13,181 nt of DNA from Tulasnella sp. 424 (taxonomy: Eukaryota; Basidiomycota; Agaricomycetes; Cantharellales; Tulasnellaceae): NCBI GenBank assembly GCA_019633425.1, contig WSUB01000401.1, positions 1 to 13,181 of the forward strand. Direction: 5' to 3'. Shown one piece after another: positions 1-9,900 of this stretch. The stretch's first letter is position 1; each line of letters begins with the position of its first letter. The notes beneath the pieces are model-generated. The model saw only the letters and a list, made by a program, of their open reading frames with translations, made no database searches and had not been told where the DNA came from. A program made the translations under genes and the position numbers.

Positions 1-1
1 A

Positions 2-1480
2 ATCGAAAGGGCATTCCAGGTCGAACCTTCAAGTGTGCTGCGCAGGCGTCCACAGCGGTTGTTGAGAGCGGGCGACGGGGTTCCAGTTCGAGGTCCCTTT
101 GAGAGGATTTAGACTTCCAAACCTCGGCCCGATATACACCGAAACCACCGAAGAAATCTCGGACATTCCGTATGTAACTCCTTCCCCTCTCTTCATTCCG
201 TCTTCGTTTGACCTTACTTGTTTCTAGCGGTGACGACTACGACTTCGACAAGCCGTCCCCAAACCTAGCCCATGACCGCAGTTGACTACGACTCTCATTC
301 CCGAACCTTCTATGAACGAAACTCCCGGTCAATCTTCCATCAGCAAAGCTCCACTACTACCAAGCTTCACTCAAGTCAACGAACATCCTCTTCGCCTCGC
401 AATGTCTCCGCTCTCCCGCCGAGCCCGATGTAAACAGAACGCAGCCCGCTGCTCTTCCGACTATTGCAGAAGTCGAGGATGGTGACATTGGCGGGCCAAC
501 ATAAGACTTGCCTCTGTTGACGATCAGAACCGGGCGGAGAGTCGCGCAGGTCGCTTTGACCTCGACGACCTCGACGACAACGAAGACTTTGGATAGAAAG
601 GCGATGTGAGCGGTGTAGTGGACGTTGATGGATTAAAGCAAGACGCAACTCCAGAACCACCCTCGTCGAAACGCCGAACGAATAGATTGTGGAGTCTAGG
701 ATCAGGAGGGACGATGAAGACACACCTGCACCTAATGACGATGGCTAATTCGACTTCGTTCCTGGCTATGATGACGAAACATTGCAACAAGGCGAGAAAG
801 CGATTGGAGAGTCGGCGAAGCGAACGGGATAGGCTGGTTAATGAGGGGAAGGAGAAACAAAAGGAGAAGGCCACGCAAAGACGGGAGCCGGTGAAACAGA
901 AGGATCCTAGGGCCCAGCCGAAGAAGACGGAGTGGATATTGAGCCTCGTAAGTATCTGTTGTCGTTGTCTCGCTCATCTACGCATCATTCACGACCCTTT
1001 CTCGACTGCCCATCATTTCAGAAATCGTGCGGATCTAGTGCGAAACGAGAGGGCTAATGCGACGCTTGTAGCCCTCTACTGTGTCGAGGGAGCAGTTCGC
1101 GTCATGCTTCATCACGGCATATTCCTCATCGCTCGGAATTGAACGTTCATGGTTCCCCAAAATGGGCAAATCTCTTTAGCCTTCTCCGCATGGCTATCCC
1201 CTGAGAAGATGATATCTTCTCACCCACCTCGTCAGGCAATCAATACTATCTCGAAAACATCTCCGACTGTCGCTGCAAGCTTTTCTTCACCCAAGCACGA
1301 AAGGTCATGGAGAAGATGATTCCTTCATCAACGAAGCAAGCGTTGATAGTGCCAGCTGGCCGAGATGCGAGCGCAAGTCAAACGCCTCGGCCAGCTGTGC
1401 GTGTTGGGCCTCCAGGGTCACCGTTGAAGACAAAGAAGATTGCAACGAGTTCGAAGCGGTGTGTCGTATATAGCATGATC
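2..1480 (+). pseudogene. Degenerate spliced protein-coding remnant, family not recognised
   Basis: No continuous frame exists, but protein-like stretches follow one another on the + strand in changing frames. Frame 2 at the left edge gives IERAFQVEPSSVLRRR. After a frame change, PLRGFRLPNLGPIYTETTEE runs to a good donor at 170. An intron-like segment 170-227 (GTATGT...TTTCTAG) joins it to GDDYDFDKPSPNLAH before a TGA. Further pieces are TIAEVEDGDIGGP, AGRFDLDDLDDNEDFG, FDFVPGYDDETLQQGEKAIG and a Lys/Glu/Arg-rich stretch ending KKTEWILSL at a GTAAGT donor (948), with an acceptor at 1021. Beyond that come SPEKMISSHPPRQAIN and DDSFINEASVDSASWP. The acidic and basic low-complexity composition suggests a nuclear protein, but I do not recognise the family. 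Several stops and at least four frame changes argue for a pseudogene. Part of this could instead be unrecognised introns. Confidence 0.4.
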
Positions 1481-1536
1481 TACGAGTATATACAATAGGA
1501 GTAGGACTGTAGGATTCGGGTAGGAGGAGTAAATAT

Positions 1537-1612
1537 GTCGGATTGGAGTTTTTCTGTCGGATTGGGGTTTTTCTGTCGGACTCGTGAAATTATGTCGGAT
1601 TGGGTTTTGTCT
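1537..1612 (+). repeat. Four tandem 19-bp units, GTCGGATTGGGGTTTTTCT type
   Basis: Four abutting 19-bp units start at 1537, 1556, 1575 and 1594. Units 1, 2 and 4 differ at a few positions. Unit 3 keeps GTCGG and then diverges (GTCGGACTCGTGAAATTAT). A weaker unit may precede them around 1509. The array lies immediately upstream of the decayed reading frame at 1647-2536, so it could be a subterminal transposon repeat or an old promoter element. Confidence 0.75.
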
Positions 1613-1646
1613 GAAATAATAAATTGTCCCGTGACATAATCGCTCA

Positions 1647-2536
1647 CTGCCGCCGGGCAAAACACATCCACAAAGAGCAAAAACAAAGAGCAAAAGCAAA
1701 GGGCAAAGCGAAAGCAAAGAGCAACGAATAAAAGCAAAGAGCAATGTTGGTTCCAGGACCACCATACCACCATCTTCATTACCCCCTCCAAACCCATCCT
1801 CTCCTGCAAATCCCAGTGCCAATTTCGACGCCAACCAGAGACGGATAACGCGAGAAATACGAACGCTTCAGCGGGGTTAGATGACGAGGAACTCTCTCTG
1901 TCGGATTCTATCGACGAGAGCTATTATCTTGGTTCACCCGCAAAGTCACGTTCCTCCAGAGTCTCCACTCCTTATCGAACACCGAGCACTCCTCGGGCAA
2001 GGCCTCCTACCACCGCGACGTTCCAATCGGCAAGAATGGACCCTTCAATGTCTACTCCCATCCGTCAGCAGGAAAACAGACCGTTAACCACGCCTAGAGC
2101 AACATTTGAACTCGAGCTGTTCGACTTGGATCTCCATCCCTCTGTTCGATCCCCTGAACTTGAGGCAGAAGGCCCAGGCCTGTTTACCACGCCGAACTTC
2201 CCATTAGATTCAACGGAAGCGCCAGGGGCAAGCAGTAACACTGTGCCATCTTTTAACCTTGACTTGGATCTTTCATTCCTGTCCGACGCGAAAACTCGCA
2301 ACTCCAACACCGCTGGTCCGCCTCACAATGCACGCAAGAGCATCGAATGCAACCAGAATCAGCCGGAAGACTGGCTTACCCCAAACAAATCTCGGATGAT
2401 TAAAGACGCTCACCCATCACTCTGGAAGTTTATAGCCGACTTGGTGGCGGTTCGGACCGTCCCAGAGCAGAGTGATTTCCATATGTACCATGCCATGTAC
2501 TCAATTATCGTCACTTATATGTCACCTATATGTTAA
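1647..2536 (+). pseudogene. Reading frame with lost start codon and one frameshift, unknown protein
   Basis: The ORF 2036-2536 is only the 3' part. The same frame is open and protein-like back to about 1871 (DEELSLSDSIDESYYLGSPA, then a Ser/Thr/Pro stretch STPYRTPSTPRARPP). Upstream, the signal continues in another frame from 1647: a basic Lys/Ser-rich start (LPPGKTHPQRAKTK), then TTIPPSSLPPPNPSSP and NQRRITREIRTLQRG. The two frames meet at the GGGG run at 1873-1876; one extra G there would join them. The expected start reads CTG at 1647 where ATG would fit. The C-terminal part is Leu/Asp-rich (FELELFDLDL, FNLDLDLSFLSD) and ends with WKFIADLVAVRT and a hydrophobic tail. About 297 residues would result. 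I recognise no domain. It lies between the two inverted 19-bp arrays and may be cargo or an accessory gene of that element. The frameshift could also be an assembly error in a homopolymer. Confidence 0.45.
1671..1746 (+). repeat. Purine-rich AAAGAGCAA-type microsatellite
   Basis: Imperfect repetition of CAAAGAGCAA/CAAAAGCAAA occupies this stretch and accounts for the Lys/Ser/Gln-rich N-terminus of the overlapping broken reading frame. It gives many spurious small frames on both strands. Confidence 0.65.
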
Positions 2537-2766
2537 ACTGTTATGATCTTTTACCTTTAGAATGGTTGGAGCCTGACTGTGGGCCGGGAATGGAGTGTCA
2601 TGCTTGGGCTTGAGCTGCCGGTTCCCCCTTAGGTCGCATTTACACCAAATGCCGAGAGCGAACCCTCATATCAGCTCGTTCCATTCAAAAGAAAATATGA
2701 TATTATATAAATCAAGGGGCTTCATAAATTTATTTGAGTACGAAAGTAGGTGGTCGAGGCATATAA

Positions 2767-2807
2767 GGGGGGGGGGACGTGTGGGGGGGATAGGGGTCGG
2801 GCTCGGG
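2767..2807 (+). other. G-run cluster, potential G-quadruplex
   Basis: Five G-runs of at least three lie on the + strand: ten G at 2767-2776, seven at 2783-2789, four at 2793-2796, three at 2799-2801 and three at 2805-2807. Spacers are 2-6 nt. This meets the usual G3+N1-7 pattern for quadruplex formation. The surrounding stretch 2537-2879 shows no gene. Runs this long are also prone to sequencing error. Confidence 0.55.
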
Positions 2808-2890
2808 ACGTACTGAGGCCGGACGCTTTTGTCGTGATGGTTTAATTACATAATCGACCAAAATGTACCGCACATCACCTTTTGTTGAAG

Positions 2891-2940
2891 GGACAAATGC
2901 CGAACCTGATCGATTTGTCCGTCATTTGGCCATTTTGGCC
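2891..2940. repeat. Two small hairpin-forming inverted repeats
   Basis: GGACAAAT (2891-2898) pairs with ATTTGTCC (2913-2920) across a 14-nt loop. Directly after it, GGCCA (2928-2932) pairs with TGGCC (2936-2940) across TTT. They sit just inside the right-hand inverted 19-bp array, where subterminal structure of a transposon would be expected. No function can be assigned. Confidence 0.4.
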
Positions 2941-2979
2941 CTCATCAACGAATCCTACATAAAAACATGAAAGCGACAC

Positions 2980-3051
2980 ATTTTCTCGTGAGTCCGACAG
3001 AAATTCCCGAAGGCTACACAAATCCGAAATAGCCGAAGCGTACAATCCGAC
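2980..3051 (-). repeat. Diverged 19-bp array, inverted copy of the 1537-1612 type
   Basis: Read on the minus strand from 3051, units begin GTCGGATTGTACGCTTCGG, then a diverged 19-mer containing TTTCGGATTT, then a shortened unit ending AATTTCT, then GTCGGACTCACGAGAAAAT. Shared features with the left array are the GTCGGATT and GTCGGACTC cores, TTTCT before the GTCGGACTC unit, and the spacing. The sequence similarity is moderate, so this is supported mainly by shared core and period. Confidence 0.45.
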
Positions 3052-3190
3052 ATACCTTGTCATTCCTCATGATCTACATAGTTAGTCATTTGGGCCACTT
3101 CCGTCCCTTTCTAACTGGAACCTTCAAGTTTTCTGTACGTCTTAATATATTTTATATCATTTTCTCGGCTGTCTTTGTACCTCGCTATGC

Positions 3191-3705
3191 CTAATTTTCT
3201 CCTTGGCCCTTTTTTTGCTCATCTTTATGCAAGAAGGGGGGTGACTCGCGGAAGGCCGCGATCCGCGTGTTCGCTGGTCCTCGTTCAGCTCTGATATAAG
3301 TCTCCTCGGCAAGCTTCAAGCGCGAAAACTGGACTTTCCTCGTGATGCTGGGGATTTCCGCATATTCCATTTTGATGTACCTCTCAGACATCATACCACA
3401 CAAGTTCGTTGGTCGGGAAAATTAACCTTAAGGCAAGACTTTTGGTGCCACGATATCATGGACGTCCGAATCCGCGTCGCCTCGCGCAGCTCGGCCACCT
3501 GCCTTTTTTACACCAACGTCGAAAGTCTCAGACGGTGTCGATGCCGTAACAAAGACACAGGAAACTAACACTCTGCACCTAGTAAGGAAGAGGTAGGCCT
3601 CCCTCAGATCCCTGTCAGACACCCAGCGTGCTGGTGCTCGAGGGCCGGATCAGGATGTCGGCTTTCAAGACTGACAAGAGGATTTCTGGGTCCCCCACAT
3701 CCCCC
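3191..3705 (-). pseudogene. Broken coding-like stretch on the minus strand, unknown protein
   Basis: Reading the minus strand from 3705 gives GDVGDPEILLSVLKADILIR up to a TGA. In a frame shifted by one base the text continues SDRDLREAYLFLTR (from 3622). A lower-quality Ala/Gly/Asp-rich piece follows to 3428. A third piece in another frame reads RYIKMEYAEIPSITRKVQF, then LAEETYIRAERGPANTRIAA, ending at a stop at 3191. The first and last pieces look like real protein. I tried introns to join them (for example a GTTAAT donor at about 3427) but phases did not agree throughout. It is divergent from the NLR gene and may once have shared its promoter. A working gene with unrecognised introns remains possible. 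Confidence 0.3.
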
Positions 3706-3865
3706 GGGCGCGCATGCCGGCCGCTGCGATTTACACCATACAGAATCTTTCTTAGGCCTGTCTGCCTCGTGTGGCTTGACGCGGATTCCGAAAATGGAAG
3801 CTTCTCCCCGAAGCCTCATGTCTTGATGGCTGTGCTGGGCCCTTGCACCACTTGCACTGTACAGC

Positions 3866-3942
3866 CACCGCAGCCCCCCCTTCTCCCTTCATTTATCTCC
3901 CCCCAAGACCCCCTCTACGCTCCCCCCTCATACACTGCAATC
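3866..3942 (+). promoter_or_regulatory. Pyrimidine-rich core promoter / 5' UTR of the NLR gene
   Basis: A strongly C/T-rich tract with almost no G runs from about 3866 to 3930 and is followed by TACACTGCAATC directly before the ATG at 3943. CT-rich tracts just upstream of the start are common in basidiomycete promoters that lack a clear TATA box, and no TATA box is seen here. The ATG context is CAATCATGT. Confidence 0.45.
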
Positions 3943-6900
3943 ATGTCCAGTCAACTCCCTCCAACACCGCCTGTGACGTCCAATCGACTTCCTCCAGTTA
4001 CTACAGCTGATGGCTCAACGCAAGAGCTCAGCGATAGAGAGACCCTCACGAGAAGCGCTCTACTAACTCTACTACAGGTAACCTCGTCTGCAAGATTGTG
4101 GCACTTGTCGAGCTGACAACGTTGATACCCCAGGACACCAACTGGCCCGATAAGTTGGAAGATGTAGCGCAAAAGTTGGTTCAGACCATCAACAACTTAC
4201 CCGACCTTCCTCGAGACGTAACCCCTATTAGGGATACTGTTGAGGAGCTCATTCGGTAATGATGGTCTCCGGCAGACCTGATAAGAGATAATAAGCTAAA
4301 CCTCGTACCTGACAGCGTTCTGGGCAACGCGCATGCAAGTCTGAAGGAAGCGTCGGACAGGTATGGAAGGAAGGAAGGAAGAGTTGTGGACGGAATCATG
4401 CACGTTATCCCTTCCCGACGTCGCGGCAAATGGACCGATACTTTGCAGGCGTGTCAGTCAGACACCGAGAAGCTCTCGACGACGCTTCGCGTAAGTAGAT
4501 AACTTAGCATTTTGCACCCGATTCACAACGTTGGTCATCTATCCTTACAGAGTCGCTTAGAAAGTCTAGCTCCGATAGGCAAGCCATCTCGCTCAGACTC
4601 ATCGACAAAACCACACTAACGCGATATCTGGTTCATCACGTTAGAACATTTGACGGGCCAACAAGCATCTGTCCAAGACCCGTCCCCGGATCTTCCCGAG
4701 GATCAGAAAAAACGCAGTCCCGTTCGAGATGGAGCTCTCATCGCGTTCAGGAAAACTTTCAAGACCGTTGACGCCGTGTCTGGAGCGATCCCCGGCGTTG
4801 GCAACTACGTCGGAGCCGCCGCTAAAGTTGGTTTGGCCCTTGTCAACACGATCGAGGTGAACCTATATGCGCATTTTCCCTGTCTATTTGCGCTCTAACC
4901 TGAGCTCTGCAGACTATGGACAGAAACCAGGATGCGGCTAAGGAGCTGGCTTCCCACACGTCCAAACTATCCGAATACCTCGAACGGATCAAGCAAAATT
5001 CAGTTGCAGAGCAAGGAGACGACCTAGCTGCCCGCGTCGATGATCTGCACGGGTAAGTCGGTTCCTTCGGAGCGAATGACCCAGAATTGCAGGATGACAC
5101 ATTGCTGTTCAGGGAGCTTGAGAAGATTCAGAAGAAAGTCAGCCGGTGGAGTTCCATAGGTCTCTTCAAGAAGGCCCTTTTGGCTAGTAACCACGCTGGA
5201 GAACTAAAGGGTTATCAGGGTACTACTCAGACCGCACTAGAGGAAATGCAGGTTCGTGATGCACTCCTGTCGGCCGTTAGTCGGCTCACCGAGTTTCGAT
5301 AATAGCTTCTCGTTAGCCTGAAGACCTCCGATCTCGTTATCGAAATTAGTACGTTTGGAGTTACGCTCGTTTGTCGTAGGACCTGGTTTGACGTGGTTAC
5401 CTCAGAGGATACGGAACTGCGAGCGGAGCGACGTCGTCTTCTCGACCGCCTCGGGGATGGAAGTTACGGGGCGAGAGGAAACTCGATTGAAGACGTCGTA
5501 TGCCTTCCTGGCACGAGAGTCGAAATCTTGGACCGTATAGACCAATGGATCAAAGATACGTCGACCTCGGCGGAGCGCGTTATGTGGATTCGGGGAATGG
5601 CGGGGCGCGGGAAATCGACAATCGCCTCGACGGTTGCCCATAGTTGGGCGTCGAGGGGGTCCTGTGCCATCTTTCATTTCCGCCGGGGTCAAAATGCGTC
5701 GGACGGCCAGTTTATCTGCGCCCTTGCCAGGCAACTTGGGAAAGGTCTGGTCCCTGAAGTGAAGAACGCAATCCTGGGTGTGGTGAGGGAGAACGAAGAC
5801 ATCGCAAAGGAACGTCTCGACCAGCAGTTCAAGATACTCCTCGTCGGATCGCTCGACAAGCTGAAGGATCACCCCCATCCTATTATCATCATCGTCGATG
5901 CCCTGGACGAATGCAAGAATGTGGACGATGCGGAGAGCTTCGTTCGGCTCATTGATCAGCATTTCGCACTTCTCCCTACCAATGTCAAATTTCTCCTCTC
6001 GTGTCGCCCCGAAGCACCACTTCTCGAGGCCCTCAAGCCAATGAAGTGGCGCGAAGAAAACCTCGACTCGATACCGGTATCCCATGTATCTGAAGATGTG
6101 AACATGTATATCCAACACTCCTTCGCGCAAATCCGAAAGAAACGTCATCTTTCCGAGGACTGGCCTCCGTCGGCCGATGTCAAGCGCATGGTCGAAATGT
6201 CGCAAGGGCTGTTTCAATGGGCCCGCACATCGATAACGTACATTGGTGAAAGGGCGCCTGTCGAGCGACTGCAGGGATTGCTGCAACACGAGGCAACATG
6301 GGGCAAGCTCGATTATTTGTACCATCAAATTCTTTCGAGAGCGTTCGACGAGGCAGAAAGCTCGACGCGGAAACAGCTGCTATCCTGGGTGCTGGAAACA
6401 CTCGTAGCAGCACCATATCCGGTATCACTCGAGATCATCGCCTTCTTGCACACCGACCACAAAAGCTTCAAGGGTCAAGTGGACGCCGTCCAGTTTCTTC
6501 GCAACGAAGTTCTCGCGGACCTCAACTCCCTTCTTCATATTCCCTTATCTCCATGCGAACCGTTACGGTTGATGCACACGTCCATTCGCGACCTCCTAGC
6601 GAGCCAAGAACGGTGCAAAAGCCAGGAGTATTTTGTGGACCTCATTCAAGCTCATCGACGCCTCGCGAGTTTAAGCCTTGTGATTATGGAACGCGACCTG
6701 AGGAAAAATATCTGCGAGCTGTCGGATATTTCAAAGGCGAATTCTGAGGTCCAGGATGCAGTGGAGAGTCATGTGCCGAAGGGACTTCGGTACTGCTGCC
6801 GTTCTTGGTCCATCCATTTAGCAACTGGGTTACCATGGCCGGAGACAAACGGGGCCCCTTCCAGCGGTGTCCTATCCTCGTTCAGAATGGTTTCCGAAGA

Positions 6901-9900
6901 GAAGCTCCTGGCCTGGCTGGAAGTCATGAGTTTGATCGGAGCGACAAACGAGGCATTCACGATAGCGAAGCAAGTGCATCAGTGGCTTGAGGTGAGCGTA
7001 CTATCTTGAATTGTGCGCATAAGGTGCTGCGAGTGGACTAACCGCGAGGTTCACAGCAATGGCCGCCGGAGACGTTCAGCGGCGATTTGATTACTCTGTG
7101 GAATGACACTCGGCGATTCATTGCCTCGTCTTTGGAGCCGATCTCGTTCAGTGCGCTTCACATTTACGCTTCAGCTCTTCCTCACTGCCCCGTGGAGACA
7201 AAGCTGTGGGCGAAGTATGGCGGTCAAGCAACCACCCGGATTCTTCATGGCGAGCGGCAGATAAACTGGTCGGCTAACATTTGGACATCATCGGTCCAAT
7301 CATTGACAACCAAATTTTCGCCGGATGGCAGGGTTCTGGCATGTGGTTTGCGGAACGGGATAGTTCGATTATTGGATGCTCAGACTGGCGGATCAGTGGG
7401 CAATCGTCTGCCAGTGGTCAGGAACGGAACGCTTTTTTCCCCGGACGGCAGGGTTCTGGCATCTGCGTCGGGCAACACGGTTCAATTATGGGATGCGCAG
7501 ACTGGCTCACGGTTGGGCGACCCGCTGACCGGTCACACGGGCTTGATCAACTTTATTGTCTTTTCCGCGGACGGCAAAGTTCTGGCATCTGCGTCGGAGG
7601 ATGGCGCGGTTCGATTATGGGATGCTTGGACTGGCGCACAGTTGGGCGAGCCTCTGACCGGTCACACAGGCCGGGTCAGGTCCATTGTCTTTTCGCCGGA
7701 CGGCAAGGTTCTGGCATCTGCATCGCATGACAAAACGGGTCGATTATGGGATGCGCGGACTGGCTCACAGTTAGGCGGCCCTTTGACCGGTCACACGGAC
7801 AACGTCTTGTCCGTTGTCTTTTCCCCGGACGGCAAGGTTCTGGCATCTGAGTCGGCGGACAAGACGGTTCGATTATGGGATGTTCGGACTGGCGCACCGT
7901 TGGGCAACCCTCTGACCGGTCACACGAACTTCTTGACGCCCATTGTCTTTTCCCTGGACAGCAAGGTTCTGGCGTTTGCGTCAGAAAACCCGGTTCGATT
8001 ATGGGATGCTCGGACTGGGGCACAGTTGGGCGACCCTCTGACCGGTCACACGGGCCGGGTCTGGTCCGTTGTCTTTTCGCCGGACGGCAATGTTCTGGCA
8101 TCTGCGTCGGAGGACAAGACGGTTCGATTATGGGATGTTCAGAGTGGCGCCCAGTTGGGCGACTCTCTGACTGGTCACACCGAACCAATCAGCTCCCTTG
8201 TCTTTTCCCCAGACAGCAAGATTCTGGCATCTGTGTCATCGTACGGCACGGTTCCGTCGGTTCGATTATGGGATGTTCAGACTGGCGCACAGTTGGGCGA
8301 CCCTCTGACCGGTCACACGGACTCGATCCGCTCCGTTGTCTTTTCCCCAGATGGCAAGGTTCTGGTATCTGCATCACGGGACGACACGGTTCGATTCAGT
8401 GATGTTCGGACCGGCGCAGAGTCGGGTGACCGTCTGACCAGTCGCACGCGTTCGATCAACTCCGTTGTTTTTTCCCCGGACGGCAAGGTTCTGGCATCTG
8501 CGTCGGAGGACAAGACGCTTCGATTATGGGATGCTCAGAGTGGCGCACAGTTGGGCGACCCTCTGACCGGTCACACGAGCTTCATCACGTCCATTGTCTT
8601 TTCCCCGGACGGCAAGGCTTTGGCATCTGCGTCGTTGGGCCACACGGTTCGATTATGGGATACTCGGACTGGCGCACAGCTGGGCGACCCTCTGACTGGT
8701 CACACGAGCTTGATCACGGCCTCTGTCTTTTCCCCAGACGGTAAGGTTCTGGCATCTGCGTCATGGGACAAGACAGTTCGATTATGGGATGCTCGGACCG
8801 GGGCACCGCTGGGCCATCCTCTGACCGGTCACGCAAAAGAGATCTGGTCCATTGTATTCTCGCCGGACAGCAAGGTTCTGGCATCTGCGTCAGAAGACAA
8901 CACGATTCGATTATGGGATACCCGGGCTGGCGCACAGATGGGCGACCCTCTGACCGCTCATACGGACTCGATCAGCTCCGTTGTCTTTTCCCCGGACGGC
9001 AAGGTTCTGGCATCTGCGTCGAAGGACAACACGATTCGATTCTGGGATGCTCAGACTGGTGCACAGTTGGGCAACCCTCTGACCGGTCACACGCGCTCGA
9101 TCAACTCCGTTGTCTTTTCGCCGGACAGCAAGGTTCTGGCATCTGTGTCGGAGGAAAACACGATTCAATTATGGGATACTCAGAGTGGCGCACAGTTGGG
9201 CGACCCTCTGACCGGTCACACGGGCTTCATCATGTCCGTTGTCTTTTCCCCGGACGGCAAGGTTCTGGCGTCTGCGTCGTCGGACAAGACGGTTCGATTA
9301 TGGGATGCTCAACCTGGTGCACAATTGGGCGACCATCTGACCGGTCACAAGGCCTCGATCACGTCCGTTTTCCGTTCGCCGGACCGCACGGTTCTGGCAT
9401 CTGTGTCGTCGGACAACATGGTTCGATTATGGGATGTCCGGACTGGCATACAGGTGGGCGACCCTCTGACCGGTCACACGGACTCGATCAGCTCCGTTTT
9501 CTTTTCCCCGGACAGCAAGGTTCTGGCATCTGTGTCATCAGACAAGACAGTTCGCTTGTGGGATGCTCAGAATGGCGCACAGTTGGGTGACCCTCTAACC
9601 AGTCACAAGGGCTCGATCGACTCCGTTGTCTTTTCCCCAGATGGCAAGGCTTTGGCATCCTGGTCGTCGGACAACATGGTTCGATTATGGGATGCTCGGA
9701 CTGGTGAACAGTTGGGTGACCCTCTGTCCGGACACACGCACCCCATCAGCTCCGTTGTCTTTTCCCCGGACAGCAAGGTTCTAGCATCTGTGTCGCGGGA
9801 CAAGACAGTTCAATTACGGGATGCTCGGACTGGCACACAGTTGGGCGACCCTCTGACCGCTCACACGGACTCGATCAGCTCCGTTGTCTTTTCCCCGGAC

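Larger units (their letters stand above)
1474..3077. mobile_element. Candidate decayed DNA transposon with subterminal repeat arrays
   Basis: The 10-bp direct repeat CATGATCTAC occurs at 1474-1483 and 3068-3077. Just inside each copy lies an array of 19-bp units built on GTCGGATT. It is in forward orientation on the left (1537-1612) and in reverse-complement orientation on the right (2980-3051). Inverted subterminal arrays inside a direct repeat are what a class II insertion with a target-site duplication would look like. No perfect terminal inverted repeat is visible at the outermost bases, and no transposase motif is recognised in the interior reading frame. Both the class and the exact ends are therefore unknown. 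A 10-bp duplication is longer than the 8 bp usual for hAT elements. Confidence 0.3.

Noticed and set aside
376..977. Minus-strand Arg/Ser/Leu-rich frames over the left remnant
   Set aside because: Low-complexity reverse image of the acidic and basic + strand text, with no start context or splice logic.
2036..2536. Treating 2036-2536 as an intact stand-alone gene
   Set aside because: Its frame and coding character continue well upstream of this ATG and then across a frameshift, so the ATG is internal.
4361..4448. Possible extra intron in exon 3 (CAG/GTATGG to TTTGCAG)
   Set aside because: Its removal shifts the frame and leads to a TAA within about 15 codons. Retention keeps the frame open to the next clear donor.
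5053..5092. Shorter 40-nt version of intron 6 ending at the first CAG
   Set aside because: Too short, and the phase does not join to the ELEKIQKKV frame. The acceptor at 5112 gives a 60-nt intron in phase.
5349..5379. GTACGT...CGTAG as an intron just before the NACHT linker
   Set aside because: Only 31 nt, below a workable intron size. Removal breaks a frame that is open without it, although this junction is the weakest in the gene model.
5402..6328. 308-codon minus-strand frame opposite the NACHT exon
   Set aside because: It mirrors the exon that carries intact Walker A/B motifs and has no protein-like features of its own.
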